A stretch of DNA of 64,000 nt from Alphaproteobacteria bacterium (GTDB lineage: Bacteria; Pseudomonadota; Alphaproteobacteria; Thalassobaculales; Thalassobaculaceae): the NCBI GenBank assembly GCA_024742275.1, contig JANSYS010000011.1:62001-126000 (forward strand), written 5' to 3'. A program made the position numbers and the translations under genes. Below are positions 57,413 through 64,000 of this stretch, in pieces. The first letter of the stretch is position 1; each line of letters starts with the position of its first letter. The notes beneath the pieces were generated by a model. The model had not been told where the DNA came from, searched no databases, and saw only the letters and a program-made list of their open reading frames with translations.

Positions 57413-57472
57413 GTGCTCTCCTTCGTTGACACCCTGCCGATCGCCAGGGAGAAATTGCTGCCGGCTGCGTGA
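57110..57472 (+). pseudogene. Chimeric frame: IstA N-terminus joined to IS481 transposase C-terminus
   Basis: The frame of 120 codons starts MPAKRELTMRQIRQMLRLTR, has the IS21 helix-turn-helix (GVSAREIGRTLGAARSTIQD) and PDWASLTCELKRPGVNLT. Then it switches to SFVDTLPIAREKLLPAA, the end of an IS481-type transposase. The IS21 catalytic domain is absent, so no transposition activity is expected. The accidental in-frame fusion could still be translated as a small DNA-binding protein. Confidence 0.75.
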
Positions 57473-57548
57473 CCGCTGACACAATCGACCCGTCGGACAA
57501 CCCCGCCCACCGATAGGTCGACTGTCAGATCAAGTCCCTACTTTTACA
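57413..57548 (+). mobile_element. IS481-family right-end fragment
   Basis: It contains the last 20 codons of the transposase and the terminal sequence GACTGTCAGATCAAGTCCCT followed by ACTTTTACA. The outer 74 bases are repeated at 59721-59792 with a few changes. The element end abuts IS256 DNA at 57546-57548, which indicates insertion into that older element. Confidence 0.75.
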
Positions 57549-57723
57549 CGATAGCCGTTCCGCTGCACCTCCCGCAGCGGCGAGCGTGCGCCTTCGCCGC
57601 GCCCGTGCGCGCCTCCACCTCCATCTCCATGATACGATCGGCCTCAAAGGCCAGCATGTCGCGCACGAAGTCGCTGTCGGCCTGCTTCTCAATCAGCTCG
57701 ATCAGCGCCATTCTCTCGTCGGT
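57544..57723 (-). pseudogene. IS256-family transposase N-terminal remnant
   Basis: From ATG 57723 the minus strand reads MTDERMALIELIEKQADSDF and continues EVEARTGAAK, the start of IS256/Mutator-type transposases. After that the frame is lost: shifting by one base restores ARSPLREVQRNGYR, the next conserved block, so one base is missing in a short C run on the plus strand near 57591. The gene then ends abruptly where the IS481 right end begins. The catalytic part is missing. Confidence 0.8.
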
Positions 57724-57932
57724 CATCGTCGTCTCCATTGTCCGTTCCAGGTGTTGCAACCCGAACCTTCTCCGAAGATCGGCGATGACCGACAGCGTCG
57801 AACTCGGCCGCGAGCTGCGCTAAGCCGGGGGCTCCGCGCGCGGCCTCCTACACCACCACTCGGGACACTGCCTGCATTTTTGCTCCGGTGTTGACAGGAG
57901 GACGGACAGAGCAACAAAAAGGCCTGACCACC

Positions 57933-58610
57933 TCATTGACGCGACCTCCGCCATCCGGCCTTTCGGGCCTCATCCTCGGAACAGAACCATCGCTCGCCCC
58001 TGGATTCGTCAATTCGGGTTGGCCCATAATCTCGCCCGGCCGGCATATGATAGATCCTGTCGCCGCTCCGGCTGATGTTCCCTTTGATCTGGCAGGCATC
58101 GCCAGCTGGACCTGATGTCGATTCCGCCGTAAGTCTTTCTCCGCGGCGCCATCTCGAGGGCTCGATGAAACGGCCCGCCCAAATCCCAGCTTTCGCCACC
58201 TGGGCAGTTCCTTCGTCGTCGATATAATCACGCGAGTATCGGCGGTAGGCGATGGCCCAGCCCTGGCGGACCATCCAGGCATTAAGCTCTATGTTCCCGA
58301 GGCGGCACACGGCGACGATCCTTTTGTAGCGATCTATATCGAGTTGCTCGCATCGGACCGTTGCCTGCCCGATCTTGTCGGAAAGCGCCAGAGCGGCCTG
58401 CTGGCCGCAGCGGTATTGTTTCCCTTCCTTCTCGCAGAACTGCCCGCTCTCTGGGGCGTCGATCCCGTGGAGCCGGATGCGCCGTCCTTGAATATCGAGC
58501 GTATCGCCATCGATAACACTGGCGACGCCGACGACCGGCGACTGCGCGGCAGCGGTCCCGACGGCCGAACTTGCCACCAGCAGCACAAATATGAGGCGCG
58601 GTAGCGTCAT
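57933..58610 (-). CDS. Secreted thermonuclease-like (SNase) protein
   Basis: Protein of 225 residues. The signal peptide MTLPRLIFVLLVASSAVGTA is followed by a staphylococcal-nuclease-type OB fold: ASVIDGDTLDIQGRRIRLHG, GIDAPE, then EQLDIDRYKRIVAVCRLG and NAWMVRQGWAIAY, with the catalytic Asp/Arg/Glu positions visible. The C-terminal tail (CQIKGNIS, YHMPAGRDYGPTRID, RWFCSEDEARKAGWRRS) is common in nucleases carried by mobile elements. Its ATG overlaps the preceding gene's stop. It probably cuts nucleic acids in the periplasm or outside. Confidence 0.9.
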   Translation of the reverse strand: MTLPRLIFVLLVASSAVGTAAAQSPVVGVASVIDGDTLDIQGRRIRLHGIDAPESGQFCEKEGKQYRCGQQAALALSDKIGQATVRCEQLDIDRYKRIVAVCRLGNIELNAWMVRQGWAIAYRRYSRDYIDDEGTAQVAKAGIWAGRFIEPSRWRRGERLTAESTSGPAGDACQIKGNISRSGDRIYHMPAGRDYGPTRIDESRGERWFCSEDEARKAGWRRSRQ

Positions 58611-59047
58611 CGGCCGATCCGTCGCGGTTCGTCGACTTCTTCGGCCTCGCCGGTCTCGCCGTGCACTTCCTCCCGAATGACTTTTTCCGTGATTTCGGAA
58701 AGATAGGAGGTCAACGCGTCGCTCAGCGCTTCAAACTCGGGCCAGAGGACCTGCTCGACGAAGCTCTTTGGCGCCTTGATGATGATGGTTTGGCGGTGCA
58801 TCCGGCGATAACGGAAGGGGCGAATCCCGTAGCGGCGGCACAACGCGACAAACAGCTGTTGGGACCATACGTCCGAGATCGAGAATTTTACCTCGATCTC
58901 CTTCTCCTTGCCGGCGGCCTGGCTCAGGCGATCGCGGATGCGTTCCGCCGCAGCGCCAGCGGCGACACGCTCGCCCTCAGTCGCGGCGCCCGAGAAAAGG
59001 GCCTCGATCTTGCGCAGCTTCTCCCGGAGCAATTGCTCAGGCGTCAT
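58607..59047 (-). CDS. Conserved protein with N-terminal DUF2786-like helix
   Basis: Protein of 146 residues from ATG 59047 (MTPEQLLREKLRKIEALFSG), with GGGAA six bases upstream; the frame is open to 59113. The N-terminal REKLRKIEALFSGAATEGER resembles the DUF2786/DUF7168 start found in phage and plasmid proteins. The middle EIEVKFSISDVWSQQLFVAL, CRRYGIRPFRY and TIIIKAPKSFVEQVLWPEFE fit the same group. The function is unknown. It overlaps the nuclease gene start by four bases and follows the small membrane protein gene. Confidence 0.75.
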   Translation of the reverse strand: MTPEQLLREKLRKIEALFSGAATEGERVAAGAAAERIRDRLSQAAGKEKEIEVKFSISDVWSQQLFVALCRRYGIRPFRYRRMHRQTIIIKAPKSFVEQVLWPEFEALSDALTSYLSEITEKVIREEVHGETGEAEEVDEPRRIGR

Positions 59048-59078
59048 TCTTGGTTCCCATTGAGCTAGCGCCCATTCG

Positions 59079-59282
59079 TTAAAACGTCGCCCACCGATAG
59101 ATGCCGAGCACATTTATTGCAGTGAACGCGACCTGCAGCACGACCAGACTTGGCTCGCGGTGGATCCAGCCGACCGCGCTCCACAGGAGTGAGGATATCA
59201 GAAATAGACCGAATCCCACGGCTACAGCGCCGATATTGAGCGCGATCAGAACTGCGCCGGCGACACCGGTCGCCGTGCCCAC
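59079..59282 (-). CDS. Small two-helix membrane protein, possibly 5'-truncated
   Basis: Protein of 67 residues with two or three hydrophobic segments (GAVLIALNIGAVAVGFGLFL, LVVLQVAFTAINVLGIYRW). The ending NxxGIYRW is typical of small membrane proteins common in alphaproteobacterial mobile DNA. The only start is GTG 59282. The frame upstream (SAIPAEWVG) stays open for ten more codons and then meets a stop close to the left end of the IS481 copy, so the true start may have been removed by that insertion. Confidence 0.65.
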   Translation of the reverse strand: MGTATGVAGAVLIALNIGAVAVGFGLFLISSLLWSAVGWIHREPSLVVLQVAFTAINVLGIYRWATF

Positions 59283-59289
59283 CCACTCC

Positions 59290-59792
59290 GCTGGAATTGC
59301 AGAGGTCTCGACCTAATCTGACGCATTTAATGGACTAGTGGGGATTGGGCCTTCTGGCCGGGGGATCGCCCCGGCCAGAAGGCGACAGAGGAGCCCACAA
59401 TGACACGAGAGTAGAGGATCATCCGCAACAAGGTCGGCGTTCTCGATCTGGCCAAGCAGCTCGTCAACGTTAGCCAAGCGGGCAAGATCGAGCAGGCGGT
59501 GCTGGACTTGGCACTGAAGAAACCGACCTGGGGCCAGAAGCGGGTGTCGAACGAGCTGCGCGAGCGCCGCCTGTCGATCTCGGCGTTCGGGGCACGCAGG
59601 GTGTGGCAGAGCCTCGACCTGCAGAACATGAAGAAGCAGCTGAAGGCCCTGGAAGCCCAGGTCGCCCTGGACGGCGTAATCCTTACCGAAGACCAGCTGG
59701 CGGCGCTCGAGAAGGCCAAGGCTGACACAATCGACCCGTCGGACAGCCCGCCCGCCAATAGGCCGACTGTCAGATCAAGTCCCTACTTTTAA
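59290..59792 (+). mobile_element. Internally deleted IS481-family copy (non-autonomous)
   Basis: The left end (ATCTGAC near 59316) and the right end (GTCAGATCAAGTCCCTACTT near 59769) are both present, but only about 500 bases remain of an element normally near 1.1-1.3 kb. The transposase begins at ATG 59400 as MTRE, hits TAG (normally a Gln codon), then reads RIIRNKVGVLDLAKQLVNVS. An in-frame gap of about 35 residues follows before GQKRVSNELRERRLSISA. After LAALEKAKAD it jumps to the terminal DNA, losing the whole catalytic domain. Confidence 0.78.
59349..59383 (+). repeat. Perfect 15-base inverted repeat before the IS481 transposase start
   Basis: GCCTTCTGGCCGGGG (59349-59363) and CCCCGGCCAGAAGGC (59369-59383) flank the loop GATCG, 16 bases before the ATG at 59400. 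Such leader hairpins can block read-through expression of transposases by hiding the ribosome site or stopping outside transcripts. Confidence 0.85.
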
Positions 59793-60111
59793 ACCTAACG
59801 ACCTCAACTGACCCAGTTATCCTGACGGCAGTCAGCCAGCCGGCGACTTCTGCAACGCAATGACACACCCTCCAACGCCCACGAAAGGCATTGGTGATCT
59901 GTGGCGGCGTTTTGTCAAAAAGGGATAAAATGAATCAACTTCGCAATCACCCCGTCCCTTCTTGACGGGCCGTCCAGGTAGGGGGCGATGAGCGGCCACG
60001 AGCGCCGTCTTCAGCCCCGCGTCAATCAGATGATTTTCTATCACAAACCGGCCGATAAAGACCTGCCCCGGAGACTCACTCTCCGGGGCAGGTTTGTTTT
60101 TAGCTGACCGT
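59793..60111. other. Intergenic region with orphan terminator
   Basis: There is no convincing gene in these 319 bases; the short frames lack family sequence and ribosome sites, apart from a 39-codon frame starting near 59988 whose end coincides with the hairpin. The only strong feature is the terminator at 60061-60101. Confidence 0.5.
60061..60101 (+). terminator. Strong rightward terminator with no evident upstream gene
   Basis: ACCTGCCCCGGAGA and TCTCCGGGGCAGGT pair perfectly over 14 bases around CTCAC, then TTGTTTTT follows. It is a near-ideal intrinsic terminator for a plus-strand transcript. No plus-strand gene ends just before it, so it may end a small RNA or transcripts coming from the IS481 copy. 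Confidence 0.85.
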
Positions 60112-60807
60112 CTAGACTGAAGCCCAGTGGAACTCCTCCGACACAAGCCGTACGCTGAAGATCAGCAACCGAACCCCACTCGCGACCAGGTAGCGCTCCA
60201 TCATTCGGGCGAGCTCATTCACATCATCTCGGCGATTGGCGAAGGGCCCAATTTCGCCTGGGCGGCGTGTGGCCTCGAGCGCGTGTTCAATGGTCGCCTG
60301 CTGACTGTCCGTCAGAGTTTCCTTGGGTTTTTTGCTCCGATAGTGGGCGCTGACCGTGACACGTCCATCTTCGATCTGAAGATGGAACACCCCGACCGAA
60401 TCCCTCGGCAGGCCTCTCGCCTCTCGTGTCGGTATCGGCTGCGAAATAAGCGACGCAAGCATTGAGATAACGGTGGACGGCACCGGCTGTACAGCGGAAG
60501 GCTGTGATGGGGGGGTAAGGTCCAGGCATTCCAACAGCAGCGGCCGCAGCGCGGTTTGGAGATTGTCGATCCAGGTTACACAATCGGGGTGGCCGGCCTG
60601 GGAGGCACCGGCCGCCTCGCCGTCGATCAGCAGTGGCCGTTTGGCGCTGTAACTTACAGATTTGGGTCGGGATACTCCTTTCAGAGCACGGCTGAGCGGC
60701 ACCAACGGCTGTTGTGGCAGCGAGGGAAACAGGTCCCAGGCCAGGTCCAGATATCCCCCGTCGCTTTCGGTGAGTCCGTAGTCCGTGATGTCGTAATCAT
60801 AGTTCAT
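60112..60807 (-). CDS. Hypothetical protein downstream of the recombinases
   Basis: Protein of 231 residues; ATG 60807 has GGAG six bases upstream. The acidic N-terminus (MNYDYDITDYGLTESDGGYL), a proline-rich middle and the predicted helix KETLTDSQQATIEHALEATR are visible; no family is recognised. It is the third leftward gene after the two recombinases, 79 bases from the second one, so it may be an accessory or direction factor of the same module. It has no membrane segment or signal peptide. Confidence 0.65.
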   Translation of the reverse strand: MNYDYDITDYGLTESDGGYLDLAWDLFPSLPQQPLVPLSRALKGVSRPKSVSYSAKRPLLIDGEAAGASQAGHPDCVTWIDNLQTALRPLLLECLDLTPPSQPSAVQPVPSTVISMLASLISQPIPTREARGLPRDSVGVFHLQIEDGRVTVSAHYRSKKPKETLTDSQQATIEHALEATRRPGEIGPFANRRDDVNELARMMERYLVASGVRLLIFSVRLVSEEFHWASV

Positions 60808-60886
60808 GACAGTCTCCTCATGTGAAGAGACGCAACAGGATGCGTGCGCCTCGTCAGAGGCGGCGCACGTATCCTGTGTGGATCGC

Positions 60887-61915
60887 CTACCCGGCTTCCA
60901 GTCGGGCGGTTTCGATCAGGGCTCCAACCCGGCGTGACGCTGTGAGCCCCGCTGCTGTTTCGGTGTAGGCGCGCATGGAATTCGGGTCCCGATGGTTTAG
61001 GATCCGGGAGGCCAGGCCCGCCTGGTTGGTGATTTCCTCGACAACGAAGGTTGCGGCAGCATCCCGGAGCCGGTGCGGCGTGACAGCTATCCCGAACGCC
61101 GGCTGAGTGAGCTTGCGCATTGCCGCTTGGATTGCGCCAAACCCCATCGGCCGGCCTCCCTTTGCCACCCACAGAAGATCATGATCGCCGGCGACGATAG
61201 GTCGGATATCGGTGATCCACCGCGCCAGCGCAGGCCTGAGGAATCCGGGTACGAGCCGGGTCGACGGCTCCGCCGTCTTTTGAAATTCGGTCGGGATTTT
61301 CACAGCACTGCTGTCATCAGCAATCCAACTCAGGCGGATCGCTTCAAGCGCCCGGAGACGTTCCGGGCAAACACTGGCAAACGCCAGAAACAGGCCGTCC
61401 CGGTAGGACTGGATTTCCGCCCAGCGACCGCTCTCGGGCGCTGAGGCCCGCATCGTCGAGAACGCCAGCTCGAGCAAAGGCTCGACCGAAACGTACCGAT
61501 CGGCTTTGCGTTTGCGGGTCCGTTTGGCGGCCGCGCCAACCCGTTTGGCAGTTGCCAGCAGCCAATCGAATTCGCCGGTGCTCACGTCTCGGAGAATTGT
61601 CGTGACTTTCCAGAGCGACCACACATATCCGGAGATCGTGATGACTGAGCAGCCGAGGTTTTCGGTCGATTGAATGAACCGCTGGAGCCCGTCCGGGGAC
61701 AGGTCCTCAGCCACACCGCTGTCTCGGCAGACGTCCAGGTAGCGAGTATATACACCGCCATTTTGGTATTGAGTTACTGGAGCCCAACAAGGTTCGACCC
61801 CGAGGAGAACCTCGGGGTCGAAGGCTTTGATCCAAGCCGCCTGGTCCTTCTCAGACCAACCAGCACAGCGCTGCCGGACCAGCTCTGAGCTGGTCCGGCG
61901 GATGATCGACACCAT
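60887..61915 (-). CDS. Tyrosine recombinase/integrase
   Basis: Site-specific recombinase of 342 residues. The catalytic-domain signs are the first Arg in ERLRALEAIRLSW, HRLRDAAAT (HxxR), the His in ILNHRDPNSM and the nucleophile Tyr in RAYTETA. The N-terminal 150 residues are the arm-type/core-binding helical part. ATG 61915 has GGAG upstream. It starts nine bases after the larger recombinase gene, so both are made together. The 5' side beyond 64000 may hold more of the module. Confidence 0.9.
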   Translation of the reverse strand: MVSIIRRTSSELVRQRCAGWSEKDQAAWIKAFDPEVLLGVEPCWAPVTQYQNGGVYTRYLDVCRDSGVAEDLSPDGLQRFIQSTENLGCSVITISGYVWSLWKVTTILRDVSTGEFDWLLATAKRVGAAAKRTRKRKADRYVSVEPLLELAFSTMRASAPESGRWAEIQSYRDGLFLAFASVCPERLRALEAIRLSWIADDSSAVKIPTEFQKTAEPSTRLVPGFLRPALARWITDIRPIVAGDHDLLWVAKGGRPMGFGAIQAAMRKLTQPAFGIAVTPHRLRDAAATFVVEEITNQAGLASRILNHRDPNSMRAYTETAAGLTASRRVGALIETARLEAG

Positions 61916-61924
61916 TGCTGGCTC

Positions 61925-63949
61925 CTATTCGTCATCGGATGTTGGTGAGGCGAAGACCGATCTGATTTTGGACGCTAAGGCTTGGTGATAGAGCCTCTGG
62001 CTGATCACATCGTTGATCTTTGCGTAATAAGACAACGTTGTTGTGATCGACGCATGGCTGAGAATCTGGCTCACCAGCGGGATTGCCGACGGATCCTGAT
62101 CGAGCACGATCTTGGCGGCAATATGCCGGAAAACATGGCAGTCGAGCCGGATTCCGCCTCGCTTCCAGGCTCGGCCTGAGATGTTTTTGAGCACGAGTGT
62201 CCCGGATCGCGGGCTCTGGCCCTTCGCAGGGAACAGGTAAGGATTGTCGGGATCAGATCCGACCGCTGCCATCAACTGGGGGCGAATTTTGTCGACATAG
62301 ACCCGGATCCGCCGTGACACGCCCACAGGCAATTCTGCCGCAATGTCGCGAGCACCGGTTTTGGTTTCAGAGCGAGAGATCCGGATTCGGATCGGCTGCC
62401 GGGGATCGGTCGGGATGCTCATTGAAGGATCAGGCCCACCGATACGAAGCCCCTCGACAAGATTGGCCCGCCTTATCGGGCAGACTTGCAGGATCGCAAT
62501 GGCAATCGCCGTCAGGCCGTCGACCCGTTCGGCCGCGGTTAAAGCCTTGCTGCGTCGCAGCTTGCTTTCCAAGGGTTTGAAGAGTGTTTCCGGCAACTGC
62601 AGGAACGCGCGAAGCTTGGTATGGCCGGCTTCGCCAGAGAACTGCTCCAACATTTCTGCATGCAGGGGACCCATTTTTTCTGACGCGTACACTGGCCTAT
62701 AACCACCTCCTCGCGGATCCCGCTTCATTTTGATGATCGTCGGGTCTAGTTGGTTGCGCAGCTTCAGCAATGCGTCGATATCACGGTCCGTCCGGCCAGC
62801 GATCCGGCTCAGCGTGATGAGGCTGGTGAGGACCGATTTGAGTGTGGCGTTTTTGGGTTGGTATTCCTTGCCTTGGGCCGCAGACCGCGCCTTTTGTGCG
62901 GCCCGCTTGGTGGCGATGACTTTGCCGATCGCCTCGTGCGACAGGCAGTCGAAAAGCGTTGTTGGCGTTCGACCGTCCTCGATTTCTGCCCAGGCAAGCG
63001 AGGTAAAGAGACCCTTGAAATTCCGCATTGTGTTCGCCGCGTAGCCCGAGACCGAGATTCCCGCGCCGGCGAAGAGGGAGGCATAGGGGTCGTTTGACGA
63101 AACGACCAAGGACGCGAGGCTGTTTCCGCCGAGCGTCCGGTTCCCGTATTCGGCCTCGAAGTCGGCCCAGATCTTCTGAACCTCGTCGGGCAGATCGGTG
63201 AAACGCCGAACTATCGGACCGCGCATCTTTGCAAGGTCGGCTGGCGCAGTGAGTCGTTTAAGGTGATGCGGAGGTAAGCGTGTGGCGACTGCATTCCACG
63301 CATAGACGGTGGCTCCGACGCTTGCTCTCGGGTTCTCAAGGCCCCTGACGGCAGACGCATCGACCAGCATGTCGACGACTGACTGCCCGACCTCGGACGG
63401 GCTCAAACCGTCCCGGGATGCCAGGCGAACCAGTGGGTAAATCTTCGCCAGTTGGCCACCCAGACCGATTGCTCTCGCATCTTGGAATACAGCGGCCCAC
63501 TCTGCTGGAAGCTCCGAAGCCCTGAGCGTCTGGCGGCGCGCCGGATCGAGAAGGCTGGCGAGAAAGAGAATCCGGGAGCGCCGTGAGGCGTACGATCCCA
63601 CCGACATACCGAAGTCGCAGTGCGTGAGACCGTCGAGCAGTTTCTTGATCGCGCGACGGCTGGCTGGGAAGGCGGTCAGCGCATCCGGATTCTTGTGTAT
63701 CCGCCGCGCCAGAGCTCGTGCATCGCCGATCGCGCGGCGTTTGGATCTCTTTGCCAGACCGGTCGATATAGCAAGCTCAAGAACCTCGGCTGCATCGGCG
63801 AGGGTCGGAGAACCCGTACTCACGCGTTCGGCCACGCCAGCCGGTACAGCCGGAAGTGCGAGCGCCCAGCGAAGGCCCTGGCGGGTCTCGCAGACTCTAT
63901 CGTCGGCACCATGGCAGATCGCCGCCTCAACCGAGCGAAACGAAGCCAT
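61925..63949 (-). CDS. Large tyrosine recombinase/integrase, possibly extending past the window
   Basis: Recombinase of at least 674 residues, nearly twice the usual size. The C-terminal catalytic domain has the Arg in CPIRRANLVEGL, HVFRHIAAK (HxxR), the His in LSHASITTTL and Tyr in SYYAKI. The first 400 residues are helical with no assigned domain. ATG 63949 lacks a good ribosome site, and the frame stays open with protein-like sequence (YARAALANARKINPES) to the window edge, so the true start may lie outside. It precedes the second recombinase by nine bases. Confidence 0.88.
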   Translation of the reverse strand: MASFRSVEAAICHGADDRVCETRQGLRWALALPAVPAGVAERVSTGSPTLADAAEVLELAISTGLAKRSKRRAIGDARALARRIHKNPDALTAFPASRRAIKKLLDGLTHCDFGMSVGSYASRRSRILFLASLLDPARRQTLRASELPAEWAAVFQDARAIGLGGQLAKIYPLVRLASRDGLSPSEVGQSVVDMLVDASAVRGLENPRASVGATVYAWNAVATRLPPHHLKRLTAPADLAKMRGPIVRRFTDLPDEVQKIWADFEAEYGNRTLGGNSLASLVVSSNDPYASLFAGAGISVSGYAANTMRNFKGLFTSLAWAEIEDGRTPTTLFDCLSHEAIGKVIATKRAAQKARSAAQGKEYQPKNATLKSVLTSLITLSRIAGRTDRDIDALLKLRNQLDPTIIKMKRDPRGGGYRPVYASEKMGPLHAEMLEQFSGEAGHTKLRAFLQLPETLFKPLESKLRRSKALTAAERVDGLTAIAIAILQVCPIRRANLVEGLRIGGPDPSMSIPTDPRQPIRIRISRSETKTGARDIAAELPVGVSRRIRVYVDKIRPQLMAAVGSDPDNPYLFPAKGQSPRSGTLVLKNISGRAWKRGGIRLDCHVFRHIAAKIVLDQDPSAIPLVSQILSHASITTTLSYYAKINDVISQRLYHQALASKIRSVFASPTSDDE

Positions 63950-64000
63950 AGACTCTGGATTAATCTTGCGGGCGTTCGCCAGCGCGGCACGGGCATAATG

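Noticed and set aside
59832-60146. A 104-codon minus-strand frame after the accessory gene
   Set aside because: It overlaps the accessory gene's end and spans the perfect terminator hairpin, with no ribosome site or family motif.

Overview
The window is 64 kb of GC-rich DNA with tightly packed genes. The mix of ABC, TRAP and TAXI-TRAP uptake systems, a molybdenum hydroxylase, many short-spaced operons and an alphaproteobacterial-style histidyl-tRNA synthetase suggests an environmental, probably marine or soil, alphaproteobacterium (Rhodospirillales-like). This is inferred from gene content and style; there is no rRNA to confirm it.

Layout. 0-2.8 kb: polyamine-type ABC importer (permease cut by the window edge, Tat-type binding protein, ATPase). 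2.9-9.3 kb: metallo-beta-lactamase-fold hydrolase, YtcJ-like amidohydrolase and a three-subunit molybdenum hydroxylase (FAD, 2Fe-2S and Mo subunits). 9.5-11.4 kb: a PAS_5 gene broken by one stop codon, and a soluble chemoreceptor with a CZB domain. 11.5-16.7 kb: RND efflux pump with a divergent TetR regulator and a 16-bp palindrome between them. 16.9-24.9 kb: transglutaminase-DUF2126, circularly permuted ATP-grasp/alpha-E and a second transglutaminase, followed closely by two GST-fold genes. 24.9-31.9 kb: BMP-type nucleoside/purine ABC importer plus a cytosine-deaminase-like amidohydrolase, with a divergent FadR-type regulator. 32-38 kb: hexuronate oxidation module (lactonase, TRAP transporter, 5-keto-4-deoxyglucarate dehydratase, uronate dehydrogenase). 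38-52 kb: small GDCCVxC zinc-type protein, PhyH dioxygenase, hisS of the eukaryote-like type, SnoaL-like protein, hybrid histidine kinase, IlvD/Edd dehydratase, polysaccharide deacetylase, GST, TAXI-TRAP transporter.

52.3-56.5 kb is a defence locus: an Mrr-type nuclease overlapping a large type IIG-like restriction-methylation enzyme. At 56.67 kb lies the 3' part of a tRNA-Ser(GCT), without its 5' half. This is the expected scar of an element integrated at a tRNA 3' end, and its polarity puts the element to the right. 56.9-59.8 kb is an insertion-sequence graveyard (IS21, IS481 and IS256 remnants, nested and internally deleted) around a secreted nuclease and two small genes. 60.1-64 kb carries two tandem tyrosine recombinases with an accessory gene, running off the window.

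Working together: the hexuronate genes form a recognisable import-oxidise-open-dehydrate route with missing steps. The purine-type importer ends in a deaminase gene, implying uptake followed by deamination. The transglutaminase/ATP-grasp cluster is a widespread but biochemically uncharacterised predicted peptide-ligase system. The right end looks like a decaying integrative element with an unusual recombinase module.
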